A DNA stretch of 64,000 bases, taken from the NCBI RefSeq assembly GCF_001984175.1, contig NZ_MTQP01000068.1:186001-250000 (forward strand), given 5' to 3'. A model generated the notes under the pieces. That model worked only from the letters and a program-made list of their open reading frames with translations, was not told the origin of the DNA and did no database searches. A program made the translations under genes and the position numbers. Below, in pieces: positions 1 to 8,393 of the stretch. Source of the stretch: Saccharothrix sp. ALI-22-I. Lineage in GTDB: Bacteria > Actinomycetota > Actinomycetes > Mycobacteriales > Pseudonocardiaceae. Each line of letters starts with the position of its first letter. Within the stretch, counting starts at the first letter, position 1.

Positions 1-803
1 ACGGCGTCGTCATCACCGACTCGCTGGCCATGGCGGGCGTGCGACAGCTGCACTCCGACGCGGAGATCCCCGTGCTGGCGTTGAAGGCGGGCGTCGACCA
101 ACTGCTCATGCCGGTGAACCTCCAGGTGGCGTTCGACAGCGTCATCGCGGCGGTCCGCAACGGTGAGCTGACCGAGCGGCGCATCGACGAGAGCGTGCTG
201 CGGGTGCTGCGGATGAAGTTCCTGCGCGGGATGCTCACCAGCCCGCGGGCCGACGTCGACACCGTCGATTCCGTCCTTGCCACGCCCGAGCACAAGGCCG
301 CCGCCCGGCAGATCGCCGACCGCACCATCACCGCCGTGCGCAACGACGCGGGCGTGCTGCCGCGGCCCACCAAGCCGACGGCCGCGCTGGTCACCGGCTG
401 GGGCGAGACGACGAGCCGCACCCTGGCCACCGCACTCGGCGGCACCGCGCTGCCCACCGGCACCGCGCCGACGGAAGCGCAGATCACCGCCGCCGTCCAG
501 GCCGCCGCCAACGCCGACCTGGTCGTCGTGCTCACCAACGCGCTGTCCCGCCAACCGGCCCAGCAGGACCTGCTGACCAGGCTCCTCGCCACCGGCAAGC
601 CGGTCGTCGCGGTCGCAGCGCAGAACCCGTACGACGTCGCGTACACCGCCGCGCCGACCTGGCTGGCCACCTACTCCTACGGGGTGGCCTCGATGGAATC
701 GCTGGCCAGGGTGATCACCGGTGAGGTCTCACCGGTCGGCACACTGCCGGTCGCGGTGCCCGGACCGACGCCGTACCCGTTCGGCCACGGCGTGGGTTGG
801 TGA
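1..803 (+). CDS. Glycoside hydrolase family 3, NagZ-like beta-N-acetylhexosaminidase (C-terminal part)
   Basis: The gene enters from outside the window, with its reading frame open from base 3. The first visible residues, GVVITDSLAMAGV, match the GH3 segment that carries the catalytic Asp nucleophile (the D of TDSLAM). A short linker and an alpha/beta C-terminal domain follow, as in two-domain GH3 enzymes. Enzymes of this type release GlcNAc from the non-reducing end of muropeptides. NamZ starts 4 bases after the stop, and MurQ is in the same cluster, which supports a role in cell-wall sugar salvage rather than plant polysaccharide breakdown. About half of the protein, including any export signal, is missing, so the exact substrate is inferred from context. 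Confidence 0.85.
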   Translation, partial: GVVITDSLAMAGVRQLHSDAEIPVLALKAGVDQLLMPVNLQVAFDSVIAAVRNGELTERRIDESVLRVLRMKFLRGMLTSPRADVDTVDSVLATPEHKAAARQIADRTITAVRNDAGVLPRPTKPTAALVTGWGETTSRTLATALGGTALPTGTAPTEAQITAAVQAAANADLVVVLTNALSRQPAQQDLLTRLLATGKPVVAVAAQNPYDVAYTAAPTWLATYSYGVASMESLARVITGEVSPVGTLPVAVPGPTPYPFGHGVGW

Positions 804-807
804 CCCG

Positions 808-2061
808 GTGGACCGCAGGCACTTCCTCACCGCGGGCGCCCTCGCCGTCCCCGCGCTCGGCGCCCTCAACGCCGACAACACCGCCAACGCCGACAACTCC
901 AACCGCCCGCGCGCCGTCAAGACCGGCGCGGAGCAGTTGGCCGAGGACGGGTGGCAGCGGTTCGCGGGCCTCAAGGTCGGCGTGGTCACCAACCCGACCG
1001 GCGTGCTGCGCGACCAGACCCACATCGTGGACTCGATGACAGCCGCCGGCCTGAAGCCGCAGGCCGCGTTCGGCCCGGAGCACGGCTTCCGCGGCTCGGC
1101 CCAGGCCGGCGGCTCGGAGGGCGACTACCTCGACCCGCGCACCGGCATCCCGGTCTACGACGCGTACGGCGCGAACGCCACCAAGCTCGCCGACATGGTC
1201 GCCAAGGCGGGCGTCGACACGCTCGTCTTCGACATCGCGGACGTGGGCGCGCGCTTCTACACCTACATCTGGACCATGTACACGGCAATGCAGGCCGCCG
1301 CCGCGACCGGCGTGCGGTTCGTGGTGCTCGACCGCCCCAACCCGGTCGGCGGCACGGCCCGCGGCCCGCAGCTCGACCCGGCCTACGCGACCGGTGTCGG
1401 CCGCAAACCCGTGGTCCAGCAGCACGGCATGACCATCGGCGAGCTGGCCCGGCTGTTCGACGGCGAGTTCCTGCCCACCGACGGCGGCCGGCTCGGCAGC
1501 CTCGAAGTGGTCGACGTGAAGGGCTGGAAGCGGGACGACCTGGACTCCGGCCTCCCGTGGATCGCGCCGAGCCCGAACATGCCCACGCACGACACCGCGC
1601 TCGTCTACCCCGGCACCTGCCTGTTCGAAGGGCTGGTGTTCTCCGAGGGCCGCGGCACCACCCGCCCGTTCGAGACGATCGGCGCGCCCGGCCTGGACTG
1701 GCGATGGGCCGAAGACCTCAACGCGCTGGCACTGCCCGGCGTCCGGTTCCGCGAAACCTATTTCACCCCCACCTTCAACAAGTTCGCCAACAAGCTGTGC
1801 GGCGGTGTCGCCCTGCACCTCACCGACGCGCGCCGGTTCGACGCGGTCCGCACCGCGGTGGCCATGATCGTCACGGCGAAGGCCCGCTACCCGGAGGTCT
1901 TCGCGTGGCGGCCGGACAACTGGATCGACAAGCTCACCGGCTCGGACCGGCTGCGCCGCATGGTCGACGCGGGCGCGGGCACCGACGAGGTGGTCGGCGC
2001 CTGGGCGGAGGAGCTGGCCGCGTTCGAACGCACCCGCCGGCCGTACTTGCGCTACCGGTAG
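808..2061 (+). CDS. namZ: NamZ-type exo-beta-N-acetylmuramidase (DUF1343), probable Tat substrate
   Basis: I chose the GTG at 808 because it gives an N-terminus beginning MDRRHFLTAGALAVPALGA, a twin-arginine export signal (RRHFL followed by a short hydrophobic stretch). The longer upstream frame has no such logic. The body (417 residues in total) has DUF1343 features: GVVTNPTG near residue 55, FGPEHGFRG near 85, DVGARFYTYIWTM near 145, and a PSPNMPT segment. Characterised NamZ enzymes remove MurNAc from the non-reducing end of peptidoglycan fragments, complementing NagZ. The gene starts 4 bases after the GH3 gene and 12 bases before the serine hydrolase, so a single transcript is likely. Export means it would act outside the membrane. 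Confidence 0.88.
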   Translation: MDRRHFLTAGALAVPALGALNADNTANADNSNRPRAVKTGAEQLAEDGWQRFAGLKVGVVTNPTGVLRDQTHIVDSMTAAGLKPQAAFGPEHGFRGSAQAGGSEGDYLDPRTGIPVYDAYGANATKLADMVAKAGVDTLVFDIADVGARFYTYIWTMYTAMQAAAATGVRFVVLDRPNPVGGTARGPQLDPAYATGVGRKPVVQQHGMTIGELARLFDGEFLPTDGGRLGSLEVVDVKGWKRDDLDSGLPWIAPSPNMPTHDTALVYPGTCLFEGLVFSEGRGTTRPFETIGAPGLDWRWAEDLNALALPGVRFRETYFTPTFNKFANKLCGGVALHLTDARRFDAVRTAVAMIVTAKARYPEVFAWRPDNWIDKLTGSDRLRRMVDAGAGTDEVVGAWAEELAAFERTRRPYLRYR

Positions 2062-2073
2062 AGGGAGACAGCG

Positions 2074-3729
2074 ATGCGCATCCCCGCCCTGCTGATCGCG
2101 ACCGCCATGGTCGTGCTCGTCACCTCGCCGGCGCACGCCGACCGCCGGGAGGCCCGCTTCGACCAGCCGCACGAAGGCTGGTCGAACAGCGTGCTCCGAC
2201 CGGGTACCCCTGAGCGCGTGGGACTCGACCCGGCTCCGCTGGACACCGCACTGGCGCAGATCGAGCGCTACACCGTGCCGGACTCCACGGGCCACCCGCT
2301 GTTCTCAGGCGCCGTCACGCTCTTCGCGCACGACGGCGTCGTGGTCACGCACCAGCCGACAGGCTGGGCGCTCCGCTACGGCGACGCCTCGGGCACCGAG
2401 CTGCCCGAAGAGCAACGGGTGCCGATGGCACAGGACACGATCTTCGACCTGGCGTCGATCTCCAAGCTGTTCACCTCGATCGTGGTGATGCGACAGCACG
2501 AGCTGGGCCGGTTCGGGCTGGACGACCCGGTGGCGCGGCACCTGCCGGAGTTCGCCGTCAACGGCAAGGAGTCGATCACCGTCCGGCAGCTGCTGACCCA
2601 CACGTCAGGCCTGGTCGCGTGGCTGCCGCTGTGGTCGCAGTACCCGGACGTCCCGTCCCGGATCAAAGCCGTGATGGACACGACGCCCCGCAGCGCGCCC
2701 GGCGCCACGTACCTGTACTCGGACCTGAACCTGATCACGCTGGGCGTGCTGGCCGAGAAGTGGTCCGGCAAGAAGCTGGACGAGCTGGTCCGCGAGGACA
2801 TCGCCCGCCCGCTGGGCCTCCAGGACACCGGCTACAACCCACCGGCGTCGAAGCTCGACCGGATCGCGGCCACCGAGTACCAGGCCGGCCGGGGCATCAT
2901 CCGCGGCACCGTGCACGACGAAAACGCCTGGTCACTGGGCGGGGTCGCGGGCCACGCGGGCGTCTTCTCCACCGCACGCGAGCTCGCCACCCTCGGCCAG
3001 ACCATCCTCAACGGCGGTGCCCACGCGGGCAGGCGAATCCTGCGCGAGGACACCGTCCAGCTCATGCTCACCGACTTCAACCAGGCCTTCCCCGGCAACT
3101 CGCACGGCCTGGGCTTCGAGCTGGACCAGCGCTGGTACATGGGCGCGCTGACCTCGCCGAGGGCCGCCGGGCACACCGGGTACACGGGCACCACGCTGGT
3201 GCTGGACCCGTTGTCGCGGTCGATCGCGATCCTGCTGACCAACCGGGTGCACCCCAGCCGCAACTGGGGCACGATCAACCCGGCGCGGCGCGTGGTGGCC
3301 AACGGCCTGGCGCGGGCGCTGGCGGTGAAACCCCGGCACGGCACGGCGTGGACACCGGAGACGGACGGCGGCACGTTGACCACCCGTGACCTCCCGCAGC
3401 GGTCCGAGAAGCAGAAACTGTCGTTCCGGGCGTTCGTCGACCTGGACCCCGGCGACAAGATCGTCGTCGAGGCGACTAACGACGGGACCACTTGGCGCGA
3501 TGTCCAGGTGTTGGCCGGTTACGGGCAGCGGCGGTGGCAGCAGGTCGAGGTCGAGACGGCTTCGGCGGTGCGGTACCGCTGGCGGTACGTCCGGGGCACG
3601 GGCTTCTACGGCGCACGCGGTGCGTACGTGGACGCCGTGCGCGTCACCGACCAACGGGGCGTGGCACTCGACGGGGAGCGGGAACCAGCGGGTCTGCACC
3701 CCGAAGGGTGGCTGCCTGCGGACAGTTAG
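2074..3729 (+). CDS. Secreted serine hydrolase, beta-lactamase/penicillin-binding (class C) fold
   Basis: The 551-residue protein begins with a Sec signal peptide (MRIPALLIATAMVVLVTSPAHA). The class C-type catalytic landmarks follow: SISK (the SxxK) near residue 130, YSD in place of the usual YxN near 215, and GHTGYTG (the KTG equivalent) near 365. Residues from about 440 form an additional beta-rich module (LSFRAFVDLDPGDKIVVEAT) that resembles carbohydrate- or wall-binding jelly rolls. The likely substrate is a D-amino-acid peptide or ester of the cell wall. In this cluster it could trim stem peptides before sugar removal by NamZ and NagZ. Esterase activity cannot be excluded. An AGGGAGA motif precedes the ATG. 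Confidence 0.82.
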   Translation: MRIPALLIATAMVVLVTSPAHADRREARFDQPHEGWSNSVLRPGTPERVGLDPAPLDTALAQIERYTVPDSTGHPLFSGAVTLFAHDGVVVTHQPTGWALRYGDASGTELPEEQRVPMAQDTIFDLASISKLFTSIVVMRQHELGRFGLDDPVARHLPEFAVNGKESITVRQLLTHTSGLVAWLPLWSQYPDVPSRIKAVMDTTPRSAPGATYLYSDLNLITLGVLAEKWSGKKLDELVREDIARPLGLQDTGYNPPASKLDRIAATEYQAGRGIIRGTVHDENAWSLGGVAGHAGVFSTARELATLGQTILNGGAHAGRRILREDTVQLMLTDFNQAFPGNSHGLGFELDQRWYMGALTSPRAAGHTGYTGTTLVLDPLSRSIAILLTNRVHPSRNWGTINPARRVVANGLARALAVKPRHGTAWTPETDGGTLTTRDLPQRSEKQKLSFRAFVDLDPGDKIVVEATNDGTTWRDVQVLAGYGQRRWQQVEVETASAVRYRWRYVRGTGFYGARGAYVDAVRVTDQRGVALDGEREPAGLHPEGWLPADS

Positions 3730-3837
3730 TGACATACGGACCGCAAGATCCACCAACCGGTCAGTTTGAGTCACATTTGGGGTGAGTTACTCCGACTCTG
3801 CGTTGACCGTACGTTGAGCGGTTAGTAAGTTTCCCAC

Positions 3838-4755
3838 GTGTCCACCGAAAGTACCGCCGACTCCAGCCCCCTGGTCAAGATCCGTTCACTTCTGCCGGGC
3901 CTGGCCCGCGCCGAACAACGGGTCGCCAAGGTCGTGCTGGACAACCCGGCGACTGTCGCACACCGCAGCATCACCGAGGTCGCCGAGGCCGCGGGCACCA
4001 GCGAGACCACGGTGACCCGGTTCTGCAAGGCCATCGGCGTCGGGGGCTACCCGGAGCTGCGGATAGCGCTGGCTGCCGACACCGCGCGCACGTCCATGCG
4101 CACGGACCGCGACCTGGGCGGTGACATCGGCCCCCGTGACGACCTGCGCCAGGTGGTGGGCAAGGTGGCGTTCGCGGACGCGCGAGCGGTCGAGGAGACC
4201 GCCGAGCAGCTGAACGTGGAAACCCTCGAAGCGGTGGTCGAGGCGGTCGCCGGCGCGGGCCGGGTGGACGTCTACGGGTTCGGGGCCAGCGCGTTCGTCG
4301 CGTTCGACCTCCAGCAGAAGCTTCACCGGATCGGGCGAATCTGCTTCGCCTGGAACGACACCCACATCGCGCTCACGTCCGCCGCCGTGCTCACCGAGGC
4401 CGACGTCGCGGTCGGGATATCGCACACCGGCTCCACCTCGGAGACCGTCGAGGCGCTGCGGGTGGCCAAGGAGCACGGCGCGACCACGGTGGCGCTCACC
4501 AACTTCCCGCGCTCGCCGATCACCGAGGTCGCCGACCACGTGCTGACCACGGCGGCACGCGAGACCACGTTCCGCTCGGGCGCGATGGCCAGCCGGATCG
4601 CCCAGCTCACCGTGATCGACTGCCTGTTCATCGGCGTCGCGCAGCGGCACGTGGACAGCGCCAAGACGGCTCTCGAAGCGACGTACGACGCGGTGTCGGG
4701 GCACCGCCTCGGGGCGAGACCGGACGGCAGGCGTCGCCGGGAGTCCGCTAAATGA
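3838..4755 (+). CDS. RpiR/MurR-family transcriptional regulator (HTH_6 plus SIS domain)
   Basis: The gene starts at a GTG and encodes 305 residues. Residues 10-85 form the RpiR helix-turn-helix (SITEVAEAAGTSETTVTRFC). Residues 130-260 form a sugar-isomerase (SIS) domain with the signature GISHTGSTSETVEAL. SIS domains in this family sense phosphosugars, and MurR of Escherichia coli binds MurNAc-6-phosphate. The gene overlaps murQ by 4 bases (ATGA), so MurNAc-6-phosphate or a relative is the likely effector, and the salvage genes upstream or the operon itself are the likely targets. The 108-base gap upstream holds a TTGACC element, a possible -35 box, but I cannot define an operator. Confidence 0.85.
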   Translation: MSTESTADSSPLVKIRSLLPGLARAEQRVAKVVLDNPATVAHRSITEVAEAAGTSETTVTRFCKAIGVGGYPELRIALAADTARTSMRTDRDLGGDIGPRDDLRQVVGKVAFADARAVEETAEQLNVETLEAVVEAVAGAGRVDVYGFGASAFVAFDLQQKLHRIGRICFAWNDTHIALTSAAVLTEADVAVGISHTGSTSETVEALRVAKEHGATTVALTNFPRSPITEVADHVLTTAARETTFRSGAMASRIAQLTVIDCLFIGVAQRHVDSAKTALEATYDAVSGHRLGARPDGRRRRESAK

Positions 4756-5687
4756 CGCCGCCCCGGCACGATGTCTCGGTCCGCGTGGAATCCCCCACCG
4801 AGGCCAGGAACCCGCGGACCGAGGACATCGACCGGCTCTCCACGCTGGACGTGCTCCGCCTGATCAACGCCGAGGACCACCTCGTCCCCGACGCCGTCGC
4901 CGCCGTGCTGCCCGAACTGGCCCGCGCCGCGGACCTCGCCGTCGGCGCGCTGCGCGCGGGCGGCCGGGTGCACTACGTCGGCGCGGGCACGTCCGGCCGG
5001 CTGGCCACGCTGGACGCCGCCGAGTTGGTGCCGACGTTCAACGCGCCGCCGGACTGGTTCGTCGCTCACCACGCGGGCGGCCGAGATGCCCTGGTCAACG
5101 CGGTGGAGGACGTGGAGGACCAGGGGGCCGACGGCGCCGCCGAGATCCGCCGGCACGCCGCGGCGGGCGACCTGGTGCTGGGCGTCACGGCGTCCGGCCG
5201 CACGCCGTTCGTGGTGGCCGCGCTGGAAGAGGCCCGCACGATGGGCGCCCACACGGTCCTGGTGTCCAACAACCCGACCGCGCCGACACCGGTCGAGGTG
5301 GACGTGCTGATCGCGGTCGACACCGGCCCGGAGGCGATCGCGGGTTCCACCCGGATGAAGGCGGGCACCTCGCAGAAGCTGGTGCTGACGTCGTTCTCCA
5401 CCGCCGTGATGGTCCGGCTCGGCCGCACGTACTCGAACCTGATGGTGTCGATGCGCGCCACCAACGCCAAGCTGCGCGGCCGCACCGTGCGCATCCTGCG
5501 TGAGGCGACGGGGCTGGGCGAGCAGGAGTGCACGACCGCGTTGGCCGACGCGGGCGGCGACATGAAGGTGGCCCTGGTGCACCTGCTGGCCGACGTGCCC
5601 ACGGCGCGCGCCGCGGAGGCGTTGGAACGCACCGAGGGGCACGTCCGGCTGGCGCTCAGCCGGCTAGCACGGGGCGCCACGGGATAG
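4752..5687 (+). CDS. murQ: N-acetylmuramic acid 6-phosphate etherase
   Basis: The 311-residue length is normal for MurQ. The family patterns are clear: ESPTEARNPRTEDID at the N-terminus, VGAGTSGRLATLDAAE near residue 75, a SIS-type sugar-phosphate site, ITASGRTPF-like GVTASGRTPFV near 155, and GSTRMKAGTSQKLVL near 200 (the GPE-x-IxGSTRxKAGTAxK motif). The enzyme cleaves the lactyl ether of MurNAc-6-phosphate to GlcNAc-6-phosphate and D-lactate in the cytosol. The ATG overlaps the stop of the RpiR gene (ATGA). No MurNAc transporter or kinase is visible here, so the source of the phosphorylated substrate lies elsewhere. The 3' end overlaps the convergent Lrp gene. Confidence 0.95.
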   Translation: MTPPRHDVSVRVESPTEARNPRTEDIDRLSTLDVLRLINAEDHLVPDAVAAVLPELARAADLAVGALRAGGRVHYVGAGTSGRLATLDAAELVPTFNAPPDWFVAHHAGGRDALVNAVEDVEDQGADGAAEIRRHAAAGDLVLGVTASGRTPFVVAALEEARTMGAHTVLVSNNPTAPTPVEVDVLIAVDTGPEAIAGSTRMKAGTSQKLVLTSFSTAVMVRLGRTYSNLMVSMRATNAKLRGRTVRILREATGLGEQECTTALADAGGDMKVALVHLLADVPTARAAEALERTEGHVRLALSRLARGATG

Positions 5688-6105
5688 GCGTCGACAGCAC
5701 CATCGCGCTGGACGTCTCGCCGTAGCCGCCCAGCCGCACGAGCAACCGCTCCAACTCGCTGATCGACGTGGTCACCACCTTCACCACCGAGCAGATGTCG
5801 CCGGTCAGCCGCACCACCTCGACCACTTCGGGGCAGTCGTCCAGCAGTTCCGGGTGCACCGTGATGCACCGCGGCCCGTAGCACTTCATCCGCACGAGGG
5901 CGACCACCGACCGCCCCACCGCCGTGGGGTCCACGGTCGCGCGGTAGCCGGTGATGACGCCCGCGTTCTCCAGCCGCCGCACGCGCTGCGCCACCGTCGG
6001 CGGCGACACGTGCACGCGCCGTGCCAGCTCGTTGTACGACAGCCGCGCGTCCTCCTGAAGAGCCTCCAGCAGGGCCCAATCCACGCCGTCCAGCTCGATG
6101 CTCAC
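5656..6105 (-). CDS. Lrp/AsnC-family transcriptional regulator, probable kyn regulator
   Basis: The coding frame gives about 149 residues, with a winged helix (LSYNELARRVHVSPPTVAQR, residues 22-41) and then a RAM ligand-binding domain ending LGGYGETSSAMVLSTPIP. Start choice is ambiguous between GTG at 6105 and GTG at 6111. Neither has a good ribosome site. The gene is divergent from kynA with about 100 bases between them. Lrp-family KynR proteins control kynurenine genes in other bacteria, so control of kynAU by kynurenine is the natural inference. It overlaps the end of murQ by 32 bases tail to tail, which has no obvious functional meaning. Confidence 0.85.
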   Translation of the reverse strand: MSIELDGVDWALLEALQEDARLSYNELARRVHVSPPTVAQRVRRLENAGVITGYRATVDPTAVGRSVVALVRMKCYGPRCITVHPELLDDCPEVVEVVRLTGDICSVVKVVTTSISELERLLVRLGGYGETSSAMVLSTPIPWRPVLAG

Positions 6106-6211
6106 GACCACAAAGCTACCGCCCGAAATGCTTGCCGATCGTGAGAACTTCCCGGCTGAACACCATTCATCGGCCATTCAGATCACCCGAACACCCGGTC
6201 ATGATGAAGAC

Positions 6212-7027
6212 ATGACTTGCCCCGTCGCACCCAAGCTGGATTTCGGCGGCACGACGCCCTACGAGGACTACGTGCACGCTTCCGTGCTGCACTCGCTGCA
6301 ACAGCAGTGGTCCGAAGACCCGCGTGAGATGTCGTTCCTGGTGATCACGCAGGTCATGGAGCTGTACTTCGGGCTGCTGTGCTTCGAGTGGCGGCACGCC
6401 AAGAAGGAACTGCGCGCCGACGACCTGCGCGGCGCCGTGCGCACCCTGCGCCGCAGCGACCTGCACATGCAGGCCCTCAACGCGGCGTGGCGGCCGATCG
6501 CCCGGATGACGCCGGCCGAGTTCAACTCCTTCCGCGACGCCCTCGGCGAGGGCTCCGGCTTCCAGTCCGGCCGGTACCGCGAGGTGGAGTTCCTGCTCGG
6601 GGAGAAGTCCCGGTCGATGCTCGTACCGCACCGGGCCGTGCCGCAGCAGCACGACGCTTTGGAGGCGTTGCTGCACGAGCCCAGCCTGTACGACGACGTG
6701 CTCGCCGCCCTGCACCGCCAGGGCCTGGCGATCCCGGCCGAGGTGTTGGAGCGCGACGTCAGCCAGCCCTATCAGCCGAACACCGAGGTGGAGGCCGTGT
6801 GGGCGGACATCTACCGCGACGGGTCCCGTGACCTGCTCGAACTCGGCGAGGCGCTGACCGATATCGCCGAGGAGTTCGCCCGCTGGCGCTACGACCACCT
6901 GCTCGCCACCCGCCGTTCGATGGGCGCGAAAACCGGAACCGGTGGCTCTGCGGGGGTTGCGTGGCTGGAGAAGCGCACGCAACGCTCTGTCTTCCCCGAA
7001 CTGTGGACGGCCAGGAGTCACGTATGA
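6212..7027 (+). CDS. kynA: Tryptophan 2,3-dioxygenase
   Basis: Starting at the ATG at 6212, the 271-residue protein has the family N-terminus FGGTTPYEDYVHASVLHSLQ, the GEGSGFQSGRYREVEFLLG substrate-pocket segment near residue 115, a YDHLLATRRSMG segment with the probable heme-ligand His, and the GTGGSAGVAWL loop before FPELW at the C-terminus. It inserts O2 into L-tryptophan to give N-formylkynurenine, using a b-type heme. The longer upstream frame lacks family residues. The stop overlaps the kynU start (ATGA). No separate kynurenine formamidase gene lies next to it, so that step must be encoded elsewhere or be spontaneous. Confidence 0.95.
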   Translation: MTCPVAPKLDFGGTTPYEDYVHASVLHSLQQQWSEDPREMSFLVITQVMELYFGLLCFEWRHAKKELRADDLRGAVRTLRRSDLHMQALNAAWRPIARMTPAEFNSFRDALGEGSGFQSGRYREVEFLLGEKSRSMLVPHRAVPQQHDALEALLHEPSLYDDVLAALHRQGLAIPAEVLERDVSQPYQPNTEVEAVWADIYRDGSRDLLELGEALTDIAEEFARWRYDHLLATRRSMGAKTGTGGSAGVAWLEKRTQRSVFPELWTARSHV

Positions 7028-8154
7028 CGCATATGACCGACCCGTTGGCGCACGTCCGCGACCTGTTCGACCTCGACGACGACGTGGTGTACCTGGACGG
7101 CAACTCGCTGGGTGCGCCGCCGAAGGCCGTCGCCGAGCGGGTGCAGGACGTGGTGCGCAACCAGTGGGGCCGACGGCTCATCCGGAGCTGGTCGGAGGGC
7201 TGGTGGGAGGCGCCGGAACGGGTCGGCAACCGGATCGGGCGGCTCATCGGCGCCAAGCCGGGGCAGGTCGTGGTCGCGGACTCGACCAGCGTGAACCTGT
7301 TCAAGGCGCTGATGGCGGCGGTGCGCAACACCGACCGCATGGAGATCGTCGTGGACGCCGGCACGTTCCCGACCGACGGGTACATCGCGCGGTCGGTCGC
7401 GGAGCTGACCGGCCTGGCTCTGCGCCCGGCTCCGCCGGAGGAGCTGGACCTGCGTGACACGACGGCGGTCGTGCTGCTGAACCACGTGGACTACCGCACG
7501 GGTCGGCTGCTCGACATGGCCCGGCTGACCGAGCAGGTGCACGCGGTGGGCGCGAAGGTCGTCTGGGACCTGTGCCACAGCGCGGGCGTGCTGCCGATCG
7601 AGCTGGACGCCTTGAACGTGGACCTGGCCGTGGGCTGCACCTACAAGTTCCTCAACGGCGGCCCCGGCTCGCCCGCGTTCATCTACGTGCCCAGGAACGG
7701 TCAATCGACGTTCGAGCAGCCGCTGACCGGGTGGACCGGCCACGAAGTGCCGTTCGCCATGTCGCCGGAGTACACACCGGACCCCGGCGTCTCCCGCGCC
7801 CGCGTCGGCACACCGGACATCATCTCGATGCTCGCGCTGGACGCCGCCCTCGACGTCTGGGACCACGTAGACCTCAACGACGTGCGGGCGAAGGGCTTGG
7901 CCCTGACGTCCCACTTCCGCACCCTGGTCGAGGACCTACCCGGCATCGAAGTGATCACCCCCGCCGACGAGTGGCGCGGCCACCAGATCTCCCTCCGCCA
8001 CCCCGAAGCCGAGCGCCTCATCGACCAGCTGATCGAACGCCAGGTCATCGGCGACCACCGCCCACCCGACGTCCTCCGCTTCGGCTTCGCCCCCCTCTAC
8101 AACACCTTCGACGACGCCACCCGCGCCGCCACCACCCTGAAAGAACTCCTCTAA
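7024..8154 (+). CDS. kynU: Kynureninase
   Basis: This fold-type I PLP enzyme of 376 residues starts at the ATG that overlaps kynA. Family features are YLDGNSLGAPPKA near residue 24, VADSTSVNLFKAL near 85, the HVDYRTGRLLDM stretch, WDLCHSAGVLP (the Asp that contacts PLP), and CTYKFLNGGPGSPAF near 205, whose Lys should bind PLP. It hydrolyses L-kynurenine to anthranilate and L-alanine. With kynA it gives a tryptophan-to-anthranilate route, which actinomycetes can use for catabolism or for natural-product precursors. No anthranilate-using gene is adjacent. The gene is followed by the palindromic repeat field. Confidence 0.95.
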   Translation: MTHMTDPLAHVRDLFDLDDDVVYLDGNSLGAPPKAVAERVQDVVRNQWGRRLIRSWSEGWWEAPERVGNRIGRLIGAKPGQVVVADSTSVNLFKALMAAVRNTDRMEIVVDAGTFPTDGYIARSVAELTGLALRPAPPEELDLRDTTAVVLLNHVDYRTGRLLDMARLTEQVHAVGAKVVWDLCHSAGVLPIELDALNVDLAVGCTYKFLNGGPGSPAFIYVPRNGQSTFEQPLTGWTGHEVPFAMSPEYTPDPGVSRARVGTPDIISMLALDAALDVWDHVDLNDVRAKGLALTSHFRTLVEDLPGIEVITPADEWRGHQISLRHPEAERLIDQLIERQVIGDHRPPDVLRFGFAPLYNTFDDATRAATTLKELL

Positions 8155-8158
8155 CCCC

Positions 8159-8393
8159 CGCGTGTCCAACACCCAGAACGCGCGTGTCCAACGCTCCGAA
8201 CGCGCGTGTCCAACGTTGGGAACGCGCGTGTCCAACGTTCCGGTACCCCGAGTTGAACACTCAGGTTCATCGGCCGTCGTTCTGAACGTTCAACTCGGGT
8301 GTTCTGAACGTAGGACACGCGCGACGCGAACGTTGGACACGCGCGTTCTGGAGGTACGACACGCGCGTTCTGAACGTTGGACACGCGGGGGTT
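8159..8393. repeat. Large imperfect palindrome built of ~19-bp units between convergent genes
   Basis: The left half holds four units of the form AACGCGCGTGTCCAACGTT in forward orientation, with the first unit shortened. The right half holds four units in reverse orientation (GTTGGACACGCGCGTT and variants). The centre has a second inverted pair, CGAGTTGAAC and GTTCAACTCG, about 40 bases apart. The field fills the whole gap between the kynU stop and the stop of the convergent Fic-like gene. RNA from either strand could fold into a very long stem, so a bidirectional terminator role is plausible. The unit spacing is irregular and no spacer-like inserts are present. Confidence 0.8.

Noticed and set aside
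715..2295. Long minus-strand frame opposite namZ
   Set aside because: High-GC shadow: low complexity, no domain, and the plus strand has NamZ motifs.
8159..8393. CRISPR-like repeat array
   Set aside because: Units are inverted relative to each other, spacers are short and irregular, and no cas genes lie in the window.
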